A DNA stretch of 42,094 nucleotides from Neocallimastix lanati (nom. inval.) (Eukaryota; Neocallimastigomycota; Neocallimastigomycetes; Neocallimastigales; Neocallimastigaceae), in contig JACVTC010000340.1 in the NCBI GenBank assembly GCA_016946835.1, positions 1 through 42,094 on the forward strand, in the 5' to 3' direction. The position numbers were made by a program, and so were the translations under genes. Shown here piece after piece: positions 7,476-20,800 of this stretch. Under the pieces are notes generated by a model that saw only the letters and a program-made list of their open reading frames with translations, had not been told where the DNA came from and ran no database searches. Every line of letters starts with the position of its first letter. Positions within the stretch are counted from its first letter, which is position 1.

Positions 7476-7924
7476 TATGGAATTATAGTATTTCGAAAAA
7501 TGTGGCTAACTAAATTTTTAATAATTGAATTAATAAATAAGCAGTTTTAATAAATAATGTTAAATTAGTATTAAAGTTTTTTTTTTTTTTTTTTTTTTTT
7601 TTTCTTATTTATTTTTATTTTAAAAAAAAATAAATAAATAAATATAAAATAAAATATTCAATAAAAATATTTAAATAATAAAATATATATATATTCTTAT
7701 ATTTAAAAATTAAAAAAGTCTTAAAAATATTTGTATTTAAAAAAAGTACCTATACCTAAAAAAAAAAAATATTCTTAATAATAAAAAAAAAATGATACTT
7801 TAAAATAAACTTCAAATAAAATATTATTTAAAAGAATAAAATATTATTTAAAAAAAATTATTCTTTTAAATAAAAAAAGTATTGCTAAAAATAATATATT
7901 CCTTAAAAAAAAAATAGTCATTAA
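7476..7924. other. AT-rich spacer with GTGGCT motif and T run
   Basis: Contains CGAAAAATGTGGCTAAC (about 7494-7510), a member of the dispersed GCCACATT motif family, then a T homopolymer at about 7579-7602 and A-rich sequence. No gene is visible. Duplicate at about 34443-34895. Confidence 0.6.
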
Positions 7925-10900
7925 ATGTTTTTATTTTTCGTTTTATTTTTTATTTTATTTTTTTTTATTCTTTATTTTATTTTATTTATTTTATTTCTTT
8001 TTTATTTTATTCTTTATTTTATTTTATTTTATTTTATTTTATTTTTTATTTTATTTTATTTTATTTTATTTTATTTTTTATTTTATTTTATTTTATTTTA
8101 TTTTTTATTTTATTTTATTCTTTATTTTATTCTTTATTTTATTTTATTTTATTTTATTTTTTATTTTATTTTATTTTATTTTATTTTTTATTTTATTTTA
8201 TTTTATTTTATTCTTTATTTTATTTTATTTCTTTTTTATTTTATTCTTTATTTTATTTTATTTTATTCTTTATTTTATTTTATTTTATTCTTTATTTTAT
8301 TTTATTCTATTCTTTATTTTATTTTATTTATCTTTATTTTATTCTTTATTTTATTTTATTCTATTCTTATTTCTTTTTTATTTTATTCTTTATTTTATTT
8401 TATTTTATTTTATTTTATTTTTTATTTTATTTTATTTTATTTTATTTTATTTTTTATTTTATTTTATTCTTTATTTTATTTTTTATTTTATTTTATTTTA
8501 TTTTATTTTTTATTTTATTTTATTTTATTTTATTTTATTTTTTATTTTATTTTATTCTTTATTTTATTCTTTATTTTATTTTATTTTATTTTATTTTTTA
8601 TTTTATTTTATTTTATTTTATTTTTATTTTATTTTATTTTATTTTATTTTTTATTTTATTTTATTTTATTTTATTCTTTATTTTATTTTATTTTATTTTA
8701 TTTTATTTTATTTAATTTTATTCTTTATTTTATTTTATTTTATTCTTTATTTTATTTTATTCTATTCTTTATTTTATTTTATTTATCTTTATTTTATTCT
8801 TTATTTTATTTTATTCTATTCTTATTTCTTTTTTATTTTATTCTTTATTTTATTTTATTTTATTTTATTTTATTTTTTATTTTATTTTATTTTATTTTAT
8901 TTTTTATTTTATTTTATTTTATTTTTTATTTTATTTTATTTCTTTTTTATTTTATTCTTTATTTTATTTTATTTTATTCTTTATTTTATTTTATTTTATT
9001 CTTTATTTTATTTTATTTTATTCTTTATTTTATTTTATTTTATTCTTTATTTTATTTTATTTTATTCTTTATTTTATTTTATTCTATTCTTTATTTTATT
9101 TTATTTATCTTTGTTTTATTCTTTATTTTATTTTATTCTATTCTTTATTTTATTTTATTTATCTTTGTTTTATTCTTTATTTTATTTTATTCTATTCTTT
9201 ATTTTATTTTATTTATCTTTGTTTTATTCTTTATTTTATTTTATTCTATTCTTTATTTTATTTTATTTATCTTTATTTTATTCTTTATGTTTTATTTTAT
9301 TTTTTTTTATTTTATTTTTTATTTATTTTTTAATGATATATTTTATTTCTTTATATTTTATTTATTCTTTATTTTATTTTATTCTATTCTTTATTTTATT
9401 TTATTTATCTTTATTTTATTCTTTATTTTATTTTATTTTATTCTTTATTTTATTTTATTTATTTTATTTTATTTATCTTTATTTTATTTTATTTATCTTT
9501 ATTTTATTCTTTATGTTTTATTTTATTCTTTATGTTTTATTTTATTCTATTCTTTATTTTATTTTTTATTTATTTTTTATGATATATTTTATTTCTTTAT
9601 ATTTTATTTTTTATGTTTTATTTTATTTCTTTTTTATTTTATTTTAATTTTTATTTTATTCTTTATTTTATTTTATTTATCTTTATTTTATTCTTTATGT
9701 TTTATTTTATTTTTTTTTATTTTATTTTTTATTTATTTTTTATGATATATTTTATTTCTTTATATTTTATTTATTCTTTATTTTATTTTATTCTATTCTT
9801 TATTTTATTTTATTTATCTTTATTTTATTCTTTATTTTATTTTATTTTATTCTTTATTTTATTTTATTTATTTTATTTTATTTATCTTTATTTTATTTTT
9901 TTTATTTATTTTCTTTATATTTTATTCTTTATTTTATTTATCTTTTTTTTATTCTTTATGTTTTATTTTATTTTTTTTTTATTTTATTTTTTTTGATTTA
10001 TTTTATTCTTTATTATATTTTTTTTGATTTATTTTATTCTTTATTATATTTTATTTTGATTTATTTTATTCTTTATTTTATTTTATTTTGATTTATTTTT
10101 TATTTTATTTTATTTTATTTTATTTTATTTTATTTTATTTTATTTTATTTTATTTTATTTTATTTTATTTTATTTTATTTTATTTTATTTTATTTTATTC
10201 TTTATGTTTTATTTTATTTTTTTTTATTCTTTATGTTTTATTTTATTTTTTTTATTTATTTTCTTTATATTTTATTCTTTATTTTATTTTATTCTATTCT
10301 TTATTTTATTTTATTTATCTTTATTTTATTCTTTATGTTTTATTTTATTTTTTTTTTTATTTTATTTTTTTTGATTTATTTTATTCTTTATTATATTTTA
10401 TTTTGATTTATTTTATTCCTTATTATATTTTATTTTATTCTTTATTTTATTTTATTCTTTATGTTTTATTTTATTTTTTTTTATTCTTTATGTTTTATTT
10501 TATTTTTTTTATTCTTTATGTTTTATTTTATTTTTTTTATTCTTTATGTTTTATTTTATTTTTTTTTATTCTTTATGTTTTATTTTATTTTTTTTTTATT
10601 CTTTATGTTTTATTTTATTTTTTTTATTTATTTTCTTTATATTTTATTCTTTATTTTATTTTATTCTATTCTTTATTTTATTTTATTTATCTTTATTTTA
10701 TTCTTTATGTTTTATTTTTTTTTTTTTTTATTTTTTATTTATTTTTTATGTTTTATTTTATTTCTTTATATTTTATTATTTATTTTATTTTATTCTATTC
10801 TTTATTTTATTTTATTTTATTTTATTTTATTTCTCTTTTATTCTTTATTTTTTTTTATTTTATTCTTTATTTTTTTTTATATCTTTTTTATTTTATTCTT

Positions 10901-12484
10901 TATTTTTTTTTATATCTTTTTTATTTTATTCTTTATTTTATTTTATTTTATTTTTTATTTTATTTTATTTTGATTTATTTTATTCTTTATTATATTTTAT
11001 TTTGATTTATTTTATTCTTTATTTTATTTTATTTTGATTTATTTTTTATTTTATTTTATTTTATTTTATTTTATTTTATTTTATTTTATTTTATTTTATT
11101 TTATTTTATTTTATTCTTTATTTTATTTTATTTTATTTTATTCTTTATTTTATTTTATTTTATTTTATTCTTTATTTTATTTTATTTTATTTTATTCTTT
11201 ATTTTATTTTATTTTATTTTATTCTTTATTTTATTTTATTTTATTTTTTATTTTATTTTATTTTGATTTATTTTATTCTTTATTATATTTTATTTTGATT
11301 TATTTTATTCTTTATTTTATTTTATTTTGATTTATTTTTTATTTTATTTTATTTTATTTTATTTTATTTTATTTTATTTTATTCTATATTTTATTTTATT
11401 TTATTTTATTCTTTATTTTATTTTATTTTATTTTATTCTTTATTTTATTTTATTTTATTTTATTCTTTATTTTATTTTATTTTATTTTATTCTTTATGTT
11501 TTATTTTATTTTATTTTATTCTTTATGTTTTATTTTATTTTATTCTTTATGTTTTATTTTATTTTATTCTTTATTTTATTTTATTCTTTATGTTTTATTT
11601 TATTTTATTCTTTATTTTATTTTATTCTTTATGTTTTATTTTATTTTATTCTTTATGTTTTATTTTATTTTATTCTTTATGTTTTATTTTATTTTTTTTA
11701 TTTTATTTTTTATTTATTTTTTATGTTTTATTTTATTTTATATTTCATTATTTATTTTATTTTATTCAATTCTTTATTTTATTTTATTTTAATTTTTTAT
11801 TTCATTCAATTCTTTATTTTGATTTATTTTAATTTTTTATTTTATTTTATTCTTTATTTTGATTTATTTTATTCTTTATTTTATTTTATTTCTTTTTTAT
11901 TCTTTATTTTATTTTATTTCTTTTTTATTCTTTATTTTATTTTATTTTATTCTTTATGTTTTATTTTATTTTAATTTTTTATTTTATTTTATTCTTTATT
12001 TTTTTTTTATTTCTTTTTTATTTTATTTTTTATTTTATTTTATTTTATTTTTATTTTATTTTATTTTATTTTATTTTTATTTTATTTCTTTTTATTCTTT
12101 ATTTTATTTTATTTTATTTCTTTTTTATTTTATTTTATTTTATTTTATTTTTATTTTATTCTTTATTTTATTCTTTATTTTATTCTTTATTTTATTTTAT
12201 GTTGGTTTGATTTATTTTATTCTTTATTTTATTTTATTTTTTATTTTATTTTATTCTTTATTTTATTCTTTATTTTATTTTATGTTATTTTGATTTATTT
12301 TATTCTTTATTTTTATTTTATTCTTTATTTTTATTTTATTCTTTATTTTATTTTATTTTTTATTTTATTCTTTATTTTATTCTTTATTTTATTTTATTTT
12401 TTTTATTTTATTTTTTTTCTCTTTATTATATTTTATCTTTATTTTATTCTTTATTTTATTTTATCTTTATTTTATTCTTTATTT
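7925..12484 (+). repeat. giant TTTTA/TTTTATTC simple array (about 4.56 kb)
   Basis: Almost entirely TTTTA pentamers with interspersed TTCTTTA, TTATCTTTA, TTTGATTTA and TTATGTTTTA variants, T-rich on the + strand throughout. TTTTA has no stop in any + frame (it reads F-Y-F-I-L), so very long spurious frames arise, up to 606 codons; I do not regard them as genes. Higher-order blocks, such as a repeated 65-70 bp group with TTATCTTTGTTTTATTC near 9100-9260, show local amplification. The duplicate at 34896-39390 is about 60 bp shorter and differs in block number. Confidence 0.95.
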
Positions 12485-13275
12485 AAATATTCATTAATAT
12501 ATATATCAAAATATTTATTTAATTAATTAATATATATTCATTAATATATATATCAAAATATTTATTTAATTAATTATTATATTTTCATTAATATATATAT
12601 CAAAATATTTATTTAATTATTTATTATATATTCACTAATATATATATCAAAATATTTATTTAATTAATTATTATATTTTCATTAATATATATATCAAAAT
12701 ATTTATTTAATTATTTATTATATATTCACTAATATATATATCAAATTATTTATTCAATTATTTATTATATATTCACTAATATATATATCAAAATATTTAT
12801 TTAATTATTTATTATATATTCACTAATATATATATCAAAATATTTATTTAAATAATTATTATATACATTTAAATAAATATCAAAATATTTATTTAAATAA
12901 TTATTATATACATTTAAATATATATCAAAATATTTATTTAATTATTTATTATATATTCACTAATATATATATCAAAATATTTATTTAATTAATTATTATA
13001 TATTCACTAATATATATATCAAAATATTTATTTATATAATTATTATATATTCACTAATATATATATCAAAATATTTATTTAAATAATTATTATATACATT
13101 TAAATATATATCAAAATATTTATTTAATTAGTTATTATAAATTCATTAATATATATATCAAAATATTTATTTAAATAATTATTATATATACATTTATATA
13201 TATAACAAAATATTTATTTAATTAATTAATATATATTCATTTAAATATATATCAAAATATTTATTTAAATAGTTA
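12485..13275 (-). repeat. 47-bp tandem array, inverted orientation
   Basis: Unit around TATTCACTAATATATATATC and AAAATATTTATTTAATTATT, period about 47 bp, about 16 units. Its reverse complement matches the units starting the array at 6976, so the same satellite family lies in opposite orientations on the two sides of the TTTTA array. The duplicate at about 39391-40190 has a partly different set of units. Confidence 0.82.
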
Positions 13276-13284
13276 AAATATATT

Positions 13285-13287
<3 letters not shown>

Positions 13288-13323
<36 letters not shown>

Positions 13324-13335
13324 TAAAATATATTT

Positions 13336-13368
<33 letters not shown>

Positions 13369-13370
13369 AT
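13288..13370. repeat. paired A homopolymers
   Basis: Two A runs of roughly 30 nt separated by GATAAAATATATTTATTT. Duplicate at about 40196-40279. Confidence 0.85.
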
Positions 13371-14446
13371 AATTCCTAAATATAATATATGATAAAACTA
13401 TATAAATGCAAATCTTTCATTATTTTAAATGTTAAAAAAAATAAAAACCCCTAAATATGAATGCTTAAATAATCATCCCTAAAAGAATTTAATACATCTA
13501 TATCAATTGAAGAAAATAAAATTTAAGATGAAACGGCAAAAAGTTCAATTCTTTTCAGTATAAACTTAAACATATATTTAATAAAGTATCACAAAAAAAA
13601 TGGGATTTATGCAAGTAATTCGAATATAGTACATTTCACAATAATTTGATTTGTAATGTGGCTTAAATATTTAAAAAAATAAAGCCATACATTTTTAAGA
13701 TATTCTATATAATCATAAATAAATATAAAAATAATTACTATTTCAAAAGAAATATTAAAAATTATTTTTTATAAAAACTTATTTTTACAATGGAATATTA
13801 ATAAATTATATATAAAAAAGAAAAAAGAATACTTATTATTTATTATATTATTAAAAAAATAGTAAAATACAAAAATACGCCACATTGCGAAATGCACTAT
13901 CCTCAATTAAATCATAAATAACAAAAAAAAAAAAAAATAAGTAAATAAACTTTCTTATGATGTAAACAATGTTTGATGATACTGGAAGAACTAAGAAATG
14001 ATAATATTAAATGATAGTTTAAATATTTAATTAAATTAAGTAATGAAAATACCAATTTATAATAAATTACAGGTTAATTATCAAACGAAAAGAATTATCT
14101 GAATTCTGTCACAATTGTTTTATTAACCTTAAATAATTAATAAACATTTAAAGAAAATTTATTTTAAAACTTTTATTTATATTTCTGAAGAATATTTAAG
14201 GAATATTTTTTTTTATAATTAAAAGATATATAACCTTTTTAAGTTTTAAATATAACTTTAAAGATATTTATAAGGATTTTTAAAATTTAAATATAATTAA
14301 TTTTTTATATTTTAAATATATATATAAACCTTTTTAAATTTTATATATAAATATATATTTTTTATTTAAAATATTTTTTATTGATTTATATTTTTTTTTA
14401 TATAACTATTTTTTAAAATAAATAAATAATAATAATAGAAATAAAA

Positions 14447-14450
<4 letters not shown>
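13371..14450. other. AT-rich spacer of somewhat higher complexity
   Basis: No ORF of note. It holds AATGTGGCTTAAATATTT (about 13655) and CGCCACATTGCGAAATGCAC (about 13870-13889), both of the GCCACATT family. A patch at 13955-14015 (TGATGTAAACAATGTTTGAT and following) and GAATTATCTGAATTCTGTCA (about 14082) are less repetitive than their surroundings. The duplicate (40280-41370) preserves these with few changes. No RNA gene could be established. Confidence 0.5.
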
Positions 14451-14479
<29 letters not shown>

Positions 14480-14514
14480 AAAAGAAATAAAAATTAAATA
14501 ATAATAAATAAATA

Positions 14515-15114
14515 TTAGGGTTAGAGATTTTTAAATTTTATTTTATTTATTTAAATTTTAACAAGCCACGTTATCCGAAATGGAACTCATAACCCTATTT
14601 ATTTATTTTATTAATAAATATTCATTAATATATATATTGAATTATTTATTTATGTTATTAAAACATGTTCATTAATAGATATATAAAAATATTTATTTAA
14701 AAAATTAATATATATACATTAATATATATATTAAAATATTTATTTATATTGTTATTAAATATTCATTTATATATATATAAATATTTATTTATATTGTTAT
14801 TAAATATTAATTTATATATATTATAATATTAATTTGTATTATTAATAAATATTCATTAATATACATTATAATATTTATTTATAGTATATAAATATATATT
14901 GATTAATATTTTTATTAAAATATTTATTTACATAATTAATATATATACATTAATATTTACAATTAAATTTATTTATATACATTATATACATACACTTATA
15001 TAATATTTTATTAATATTTATTTAAAATAGTAGAATATATTCATTAATATATATTATAATATTTATATTATTAATAACTTAATAATATAAAAATTAAAAA
15101 ATCTCTGACCCTAA
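14515..15114. mobile_element. 605-bp segment bounded by telomere-like inverted repeats (MITE-like?)
   Basis: Left end TTAGGGTTAGAGATTTTT (14515-14532) and right end AAAAATCTCTGACCCTAA (15097-15114) are inverted repeats with one mismatch in 18, and both begin or end in a telomere hexamer. The interior is AT-rich with no ORF. No clear target-site duplication is visible. The duplicate is at 41428-42027. It may be a small foldback/MITE-like element, or an inverted pair of internal telomere remnants. Confidence 0.5.
14561..14780 (+). repeat. dispersed repeat R1, first copy
   Basis: Starts at AAGCCACGTTATCCGAAATG and runs through ACTCATAACCCTATT into ATTCATTAATA-rich sequence. It is similar to 15521-15740, and duplicated again at about 41474. 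Confidence 0.65.
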
Positions 15115-15149
15115 CTTTTATTTATTAATTAATTATTTAAAACTTTAAA

Positions 15150-15225
15150 AAGCCACATTTTCAAAATGCAATTTTATGAATGTGCAAATGTGCATTTCGC
15201 AATTGTGTTTTTCACAATGTGGCTT
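15150..15225. repeat. 76-bp foldback with AAGCCACATT ends
   Basis: AAGCCACATT (15150-15159) and AATGTGGCTT (15216-15225) form a perfect 10-bp terminal stem. Inside are AAATGC/GCATTT and ATTGTG/CACAAT (T5 loop). The right half read in reverse contains the 13870 motif (GCCACATTG...CGAAATGCAC) split by a 15-nt palindromic insert. The second copy starts at 42063 and is cut by the window end. Confidence 0.65.
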
Positions 15226-15520
15226 AAATATTTTTAATTAATTGCCACAATATATATTTTTTTAACCAATAAATAACCCTAGTAAATAATAAATAATAAA
15301 TAATAAATAATAGCAAATAATAAATAATAGGAAATAATAAATATAAAAAATAATAATAAATAATAAACAACAGCAAATAATAAATATAAAATATAATAAC
15401 AAATAATAAATATAATAAATAATTATAATAATATAATAAATAAATAATAAATAATAAAAATATTTTAAGCCACATTTTGTGAAAAGCACATCTCTCCGAT
15501 TTAATTTATTTAAATTTAAA
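15226..15520. repeat. AAT/AAATAAT low-complexity tract
   Basis: Runs of AATAATAAATAATAG-type words on the + strand, ending at a further GCCACATT motif (AAGCCACATTTTGTGAAAAG, about 15468-15487). Minus-strand frames here are simple Y/I/L-rich translations and are not genes. Confidence 0.7.
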
Positions 15521-15772
15521 AAGCCACGTTATCCGAAATGCAACTCATAATCCTATTTTATTTATTTTATTAATAAATATTCATTAATAACTATATTGAA
15601 TTATTTATTTATATTATTAATACATGTTCATTAATAGATATGTCAAAATATTTATTTAATATATTAATATATTCATTAATATTTATATTAAAATATTTAT
15701 TTATATTATTAATTTACATTCATTAATGTTAATAAATAAATTTATTTATTTATATTTTTACATTCACTTATA
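15521..15772 (+). repeat. dispersed repeat R1, second copy
   Basis: AAGCCACGTTATCCGAAATG, ACTCATAATCCTATT and the following TTATTAATAAATATTCATTA correspond to 14561-14780, with small differences. It leads directly into the 273-bp satellite. Confidence 0.65.
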
Positions 15773-17548
15773 TAAACTTTTTATTTTAAATAATAATTAT
15801 ATAAAAAAAATTAATCTGAAAATACTTTTGCTTATTAGGAATAAAATATTCAAATATTTTTGCATTTTAAAGAAAAAAGTTTTTTCGCTATTTTTTTTTT
15901 GACATATACGGTTTGAGCAAATTTTTTTTATTTACCAAAAATAAAAGAATTTGTTTATGAAATTATTTATTTATTTATTTTATAATTATTTATTCATTAA
16001 TATGTATAGTTGATTTATTTATAAACATAATATACATCCACTTATATAAACTTTTTATTTTAAATAATAATTATATAAAAAAAATTAATCCAAAAATACT
16101 TTTGCTTATTAGGAATAAAATATTAAAATATTTTTGCATTTTAGAGAAAAAAGTTTTTTAGCTATTTTTTTTTGACATATACGGTTTGAGCAAATTTTTT
16201 TTATTTACCAAAAATAAAAGAATTTGTTTATGAAATTATTTATTTATTTATTTTATAATTATTTATTCATTAATATGTATAGTTGATTTATTTATAAACA
16301 TAATATACATCCACTTATATAAACTTTTTATTTTAAATAATAATTATATAAAAAAAAATTAATCTGAAAATACTTTTGCTTATTATGAATAAAATATTCA
16401 AATATTTTTGCATTTTAGAGAAAAAAGTTTTTTAGCTATTTTTTTTTGACATATACGGTTTGAGCAAATTTTTTTTATTTACCAAAAATAAAAGAATTTG
16501 TTTATTAAATTATTTATTTATTTATTTTATAATTATTTATTCATTAATATGTATAGTTGATTTATTTATAAACATAATATACATCCACTTATATAAACTT
16601 TTTATTTTAAATAATAATTATATATAAAAAATTAATCTGAAAATACTTTTGCTTATTATGAATAAAATATTCAAATATTTTTGCATTTTAAAGAAAAAAG
16701 TTTTTTCGCTATTTTTTTTTTGACATATACGGTTTGAGCAAATTTTTTTTATTTACCAAAAATAAAAGAATTTGTTTATTAAATTATTTATTTATTTATT
16801 TTATAATTATTTATTCATTAATATGTATAGTTGATTTATTTATAAACATAATATACATCCACTTATATAAACTTTTTATTTTAAATAATAATTATATAAA
16901 AAAAATTAATCTGAAAATACTTTTGCTTATTATGAATAAAATATTCAAATATTTTTGCATTTTAAAGAAAAAAGTTTTTTCGCTATTTTTTTTTTGACAT
17001 ATACGGTTTGAGCAAATTTTTTTTATTTACCAAAAATAAAAGAATTTGTTTATTAAATTATTTATTTATTTATTTTATAATTATTTATTCATTAATATGT
17101 ATAGTTGATTTATTTATAAACATAATATACATCCACTTATATAAACTTTTTATTTTAAATAATAATTATATAAAAAAAAATTAATCTGAAAATACTTTTG
17201 CTTATTGGGAATAAAATATTCAAATATTTTTGCATTTTAAAGAAAAAAGTTTTTTCGCTATTTTTTTTTGACATATACGGTTTGAGCAAATTTTTTTTAT
17301 TTACCAAAAATAAAAGAATTTGTTTATTAAATTATTTATTTATTTATTTTATAATTATTTATTCATTAATATGTATAGTTGATTTATTTATAAACATAAT
17401 ATACATCCACTTATATAAACTTTTTATTTTAAATAATAATTATAAAAAAAAATTAATCTGAAAATACTTTTGCTTATTATGAATAAAATATTCAAATATT
17501 TTTGCATTTGAAAGAAAAAAGTTTTTTCGCTATTTTTTTTGACATATA
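15773..17548 (+). repeat. 273-bp satellite (about 6.5 units)
   Basis: TTAATCTGAAAATACTTTTG recurs at about 15810, 16085 (variant), 16360, 16632, 16906, 17180 and 17452, a period of 272-275 bp. Each unit has AGAAAAAAGTTTTTTCGCTA, GACATATACGGTTTGAGC and ATATACATCCACTTATATAA. The last unit stops at GACATATATGGCTTAAATAT, where the TATACGGTTTGAGC word is replaced by a GGCTTAAAT sequence like the dispersed motif. Small frames within it (for example 16734-16997) are repeat translations, not genes. Confidence 0.93.
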
Positions 17549-17849
17549 TGGCTTAAATATGCTTTATTTTATTCTATAAAATAAAAATATTTTTTTTTAT
17601 TAAAATATTTAATTATTTATATAATTAATATTTATTCATTAATATTTTAAATTAAATTTATTTAATATTTAAATTTATATTTTTTTTATATATCTAATTA
17701 TAAATAATATTTTATTACATATGAATAGGTATTTTTTTTTAATTATCAGCTTTAAATATTAATAATTAAGAGTTTAAATTTTTATAAATTAAATATTTCT
17801 AATATTAAATATTTAATGATATTTTCATTTTTATTATATACTTATTTTT
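17549..17849. other. AT-rich spacer
   Basis: A/T-rich sequence between two satellites; nothing recognised. Confidence 0.5.
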
Positions 17850-20800
17850 TCATGAATTATTTTAACCTATATATCCAACTTGATTCATGCTTATTATAAA
17901 AATTTTATTAAAAAAAAAATATCTATTTTTAAAAATGAAGTTACAAATAATTTATATTCATTTAAAATTAGCGAAAACAAATGCTTTTCTTATGATATAA
18001 TTTATTTTATTCTAAGCTTAGAACTTCATGAATTATTTCAACCTATATATCCAACTTGATCCATGCTTATTAAAAAAAATTATTATAAAAATTTTACTGA
18101 AAAATAAAAAAAAAAATTTTTTTTTTAAAAATGATTTTACAAACAATTTATTTTCATTTTAAGTAAGAGAAAACAAATGCATTTCTAATGATATATTATA
18201 TTTTATTCTACTTTTACTATTTCATGAATTATTTCAACCCATATTTCTAACTTGATTCATGATTATTATAAAAATTTATTATAAAAATTTTAGTAAAAAA
18301 TAAAAAAAAAATTTTTTTTTTAAAAATGAAGTTACAATTAATTAATATTCATTTTAAGTAAGAGAAAACAAATGCTTTTCTAATGATATAATTTATTTTA
18401 TTCTAGGTTTACTACTTCATGAGTTATTTCAACCTATATTTCCAACTTGATTCATGATTATTATAAAAATTTATTATAAAAATTTTATTGAAAAAAAAAA
18501 AAAAAATTTTTTTTTTAAAAATGAAGTTACAAATAATTTATATTCATTTTAAGTAAGCGAAAACAAATGCTTTTCTAATGATATAATATATTTTATTCTA
18601 GGTTTACTACTTCATGAGTTATTTCAACCCATATTTCCAACTTGATCCATGCTTATTATAAAAATTTATTATAAAAATTTTACTGAAAAATAAAAAAAAA
18701 ATTTTTTTTTTTAAAAATGATTTTACAAACAATTTATTTTCATTTTAAGTAAGAGAAAACAAATGCATTTCTAATGATATATTATATTTTATTCTACTTT
18801 TACTATTTCATGAATTATTTCAACCCATATTTCTAACTTGATTCATGATTATTATAAAAATTTTAGTAAAAAATAAAAAAAAAATTTTTTTTTTTTAAAA
18901 ATGAAGTTACAAATAATTAATATTCATTTTAAGTAAGAGAAAACAAATGCTTTTCTAATGATATAATATATTTTATTCTAGGTTTACTATTTCATGATTT
19001 ATTTCAACCTATATATCCAACTTGATCCATGCTTATTATAAAAATATATTATAAAAATTTTAGTAAAAAATAAAAAAAAAAATTTTTTTTTTTTAAAAAT
19101 GAAGTTACAAATAATTTATTTTCATTTTAAGTAAGTGCAAACAAAAGCTTTTCTAATGATATATTTATTTTTATTTTAAGATTATTATTTCATGAATTAT
19201 TTCAACCCATATTTCCAACTTGTTTCATGATTATTATAAAAATTTATTATAAAAATTTTAGTAAAAAATAAAAAAAAAATTTTTTTTTTAAAAATGAAGT
19301 TACAAATAATTTATATTCATTTTAAGTAAGCGAAAACAAATGCTTTTCTAATGATATAATTTATTTTATTATAGGTATACTACTTCATGAGTTATTTTAA
19401 CTAATATTTCCAACTTGATCCATCCTTATTATAAAAATTTATTATAAAAATTTTACTGAAAAAAAAAAAAAAAAATTTTTTTTCTAAAAATGAAGTTACA
19501 AATAATTTATATTCATTTTAAGTAAGCGAAAACAAATGCTTTTCTAATGATATAATTTGTTTTATTCTAGGTTTACTACTTCATGAGTTATATCAACCCA
19601 TATTTCCAACTTGATCCATGCTTATTATAAAAACTTATTATAAAAATTTTACTGAAAAAAAAAAAAATTTTTTTTTTTTTAAAAAATGAAGTTACAAATA
19701 ATTTATATTCATTTTAAGTAAGCGCAAACAAAAACATTTCTAATGATATATTATATTTTATTCTAAGTTTACTATTTCATGAGTTATTTCAACCCATATT
19801 TCATACTTGATTCATGATTATTATAAAAATTTATTATAAAAATTTTACTGAAAAAAAAAAAAAAATTAATTTATTTTTAAAAATGAAGTTCCAAATAATT
19901 TGTTTTCATTTTAAGTAAGAGAAAACAAATACTTTTTTAATTATATAATTTATTTTATTCTAAGAGTACTATTTCATGAGTTATTTCAACCCATATTTCC
20001 AACTTGATCCATCCTTATTATAAAAATTTATTATAAAAATTTTACTGAAAAAAAAAAAAATTTTTTTTTTTTAAAAATGAAGTTACATATAATTTATTTA
20101 CATTTTAAGTAAGAGAAAACAAATGCTTTTCTAATGATATAATTTATTTTATTCTAGGTTTACTACTTCATGAGTTATTTCAACCCATATTTCCAACTTG
20201 ATTCATGATTATTATAAAAATTTATTATAAAAATTTTACTGAAAAATAAAAAAAAAATTTTTTTTTTAAAAATGAAGTTACAAATAATTTATTTTCATTT
20301 TTAGTAAGAGAAAACAAATGCATTTCTAATGATATATTATATTTTATTCTACTTTTACTATTTCATGAATTATTTCAACCCATATTTCTAACTTGATTCA
20401 TGATTATTATAAAAATTTATTATAAAAATTTTAGTAAAAAATAAAAAAAAAATTTTTTTTTAAAAATGAAGTTACAAATAATTTATATTCATTTTAAGTA
20501 AGAGAAAACAAATGCTTTTCTAATGATATAATTTATTTTATTCTAGGTTTACTACTTCATGAGTTATTTCAACCTATATATCCAACTTGTTTCATGCTTA
20601 TTATAAAAATTTATTATAAAAATTATACTGAAAAATAAAAAAAAAAATTTTTTTTTAAAAAATGAAGTTACAAATAATTTATTTTCATTTTAAGTAAGAG
20701 AAAACAAATGCTTTTCTAATGATATAATTTATTTTATTCTAGGTTTACTACTTCATGAGTTATTTCAACCCATATTTCCAACTTGTTTCATGATTATTAT

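Larger units (their letters stand above)
4869..15181. repeat. satellite mosaic, part duplicated at 31868-42094
   Basis: From CAAATAAAATAAATATT onward this 10.3 kb segment matches 31868 to the window end, in the same orientation and order. The offset drifts from 26,999 at the left to 26,913 at the right because of unit-number changes in arrays and small indels. Scattered substitutions are seen (for example the base before TAAAATAC at about 13862 versus 40774). The match is cut off by the window edge, so the full duplication is longer. Confidence 0.92.

Noticed and set aside
7925-12526. Very long + strand open frames (up to 606 codons) in the TTTTA array, repeated at 34896-39434
   Set aside because: TTTTA pentamers lack stop codons in every + frame and translate to F-Y-F-I-L repeats in overlapping frames; this is composition, not coding.
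13955-14100. Possible C/D snoRNA (TTGATGA ... CTGA)
   Set aside because: The box C match is imperfect, the distance to CTGA is long, and no terminal stem is visible.
15224-17461. Small frames of 75-87 codons in AAT-rich sequence and in the 273-bp satellite
   Set aside because: Simple Y/I/L-rich translations or products that recur with the satellite period; no start context or domain supports them.
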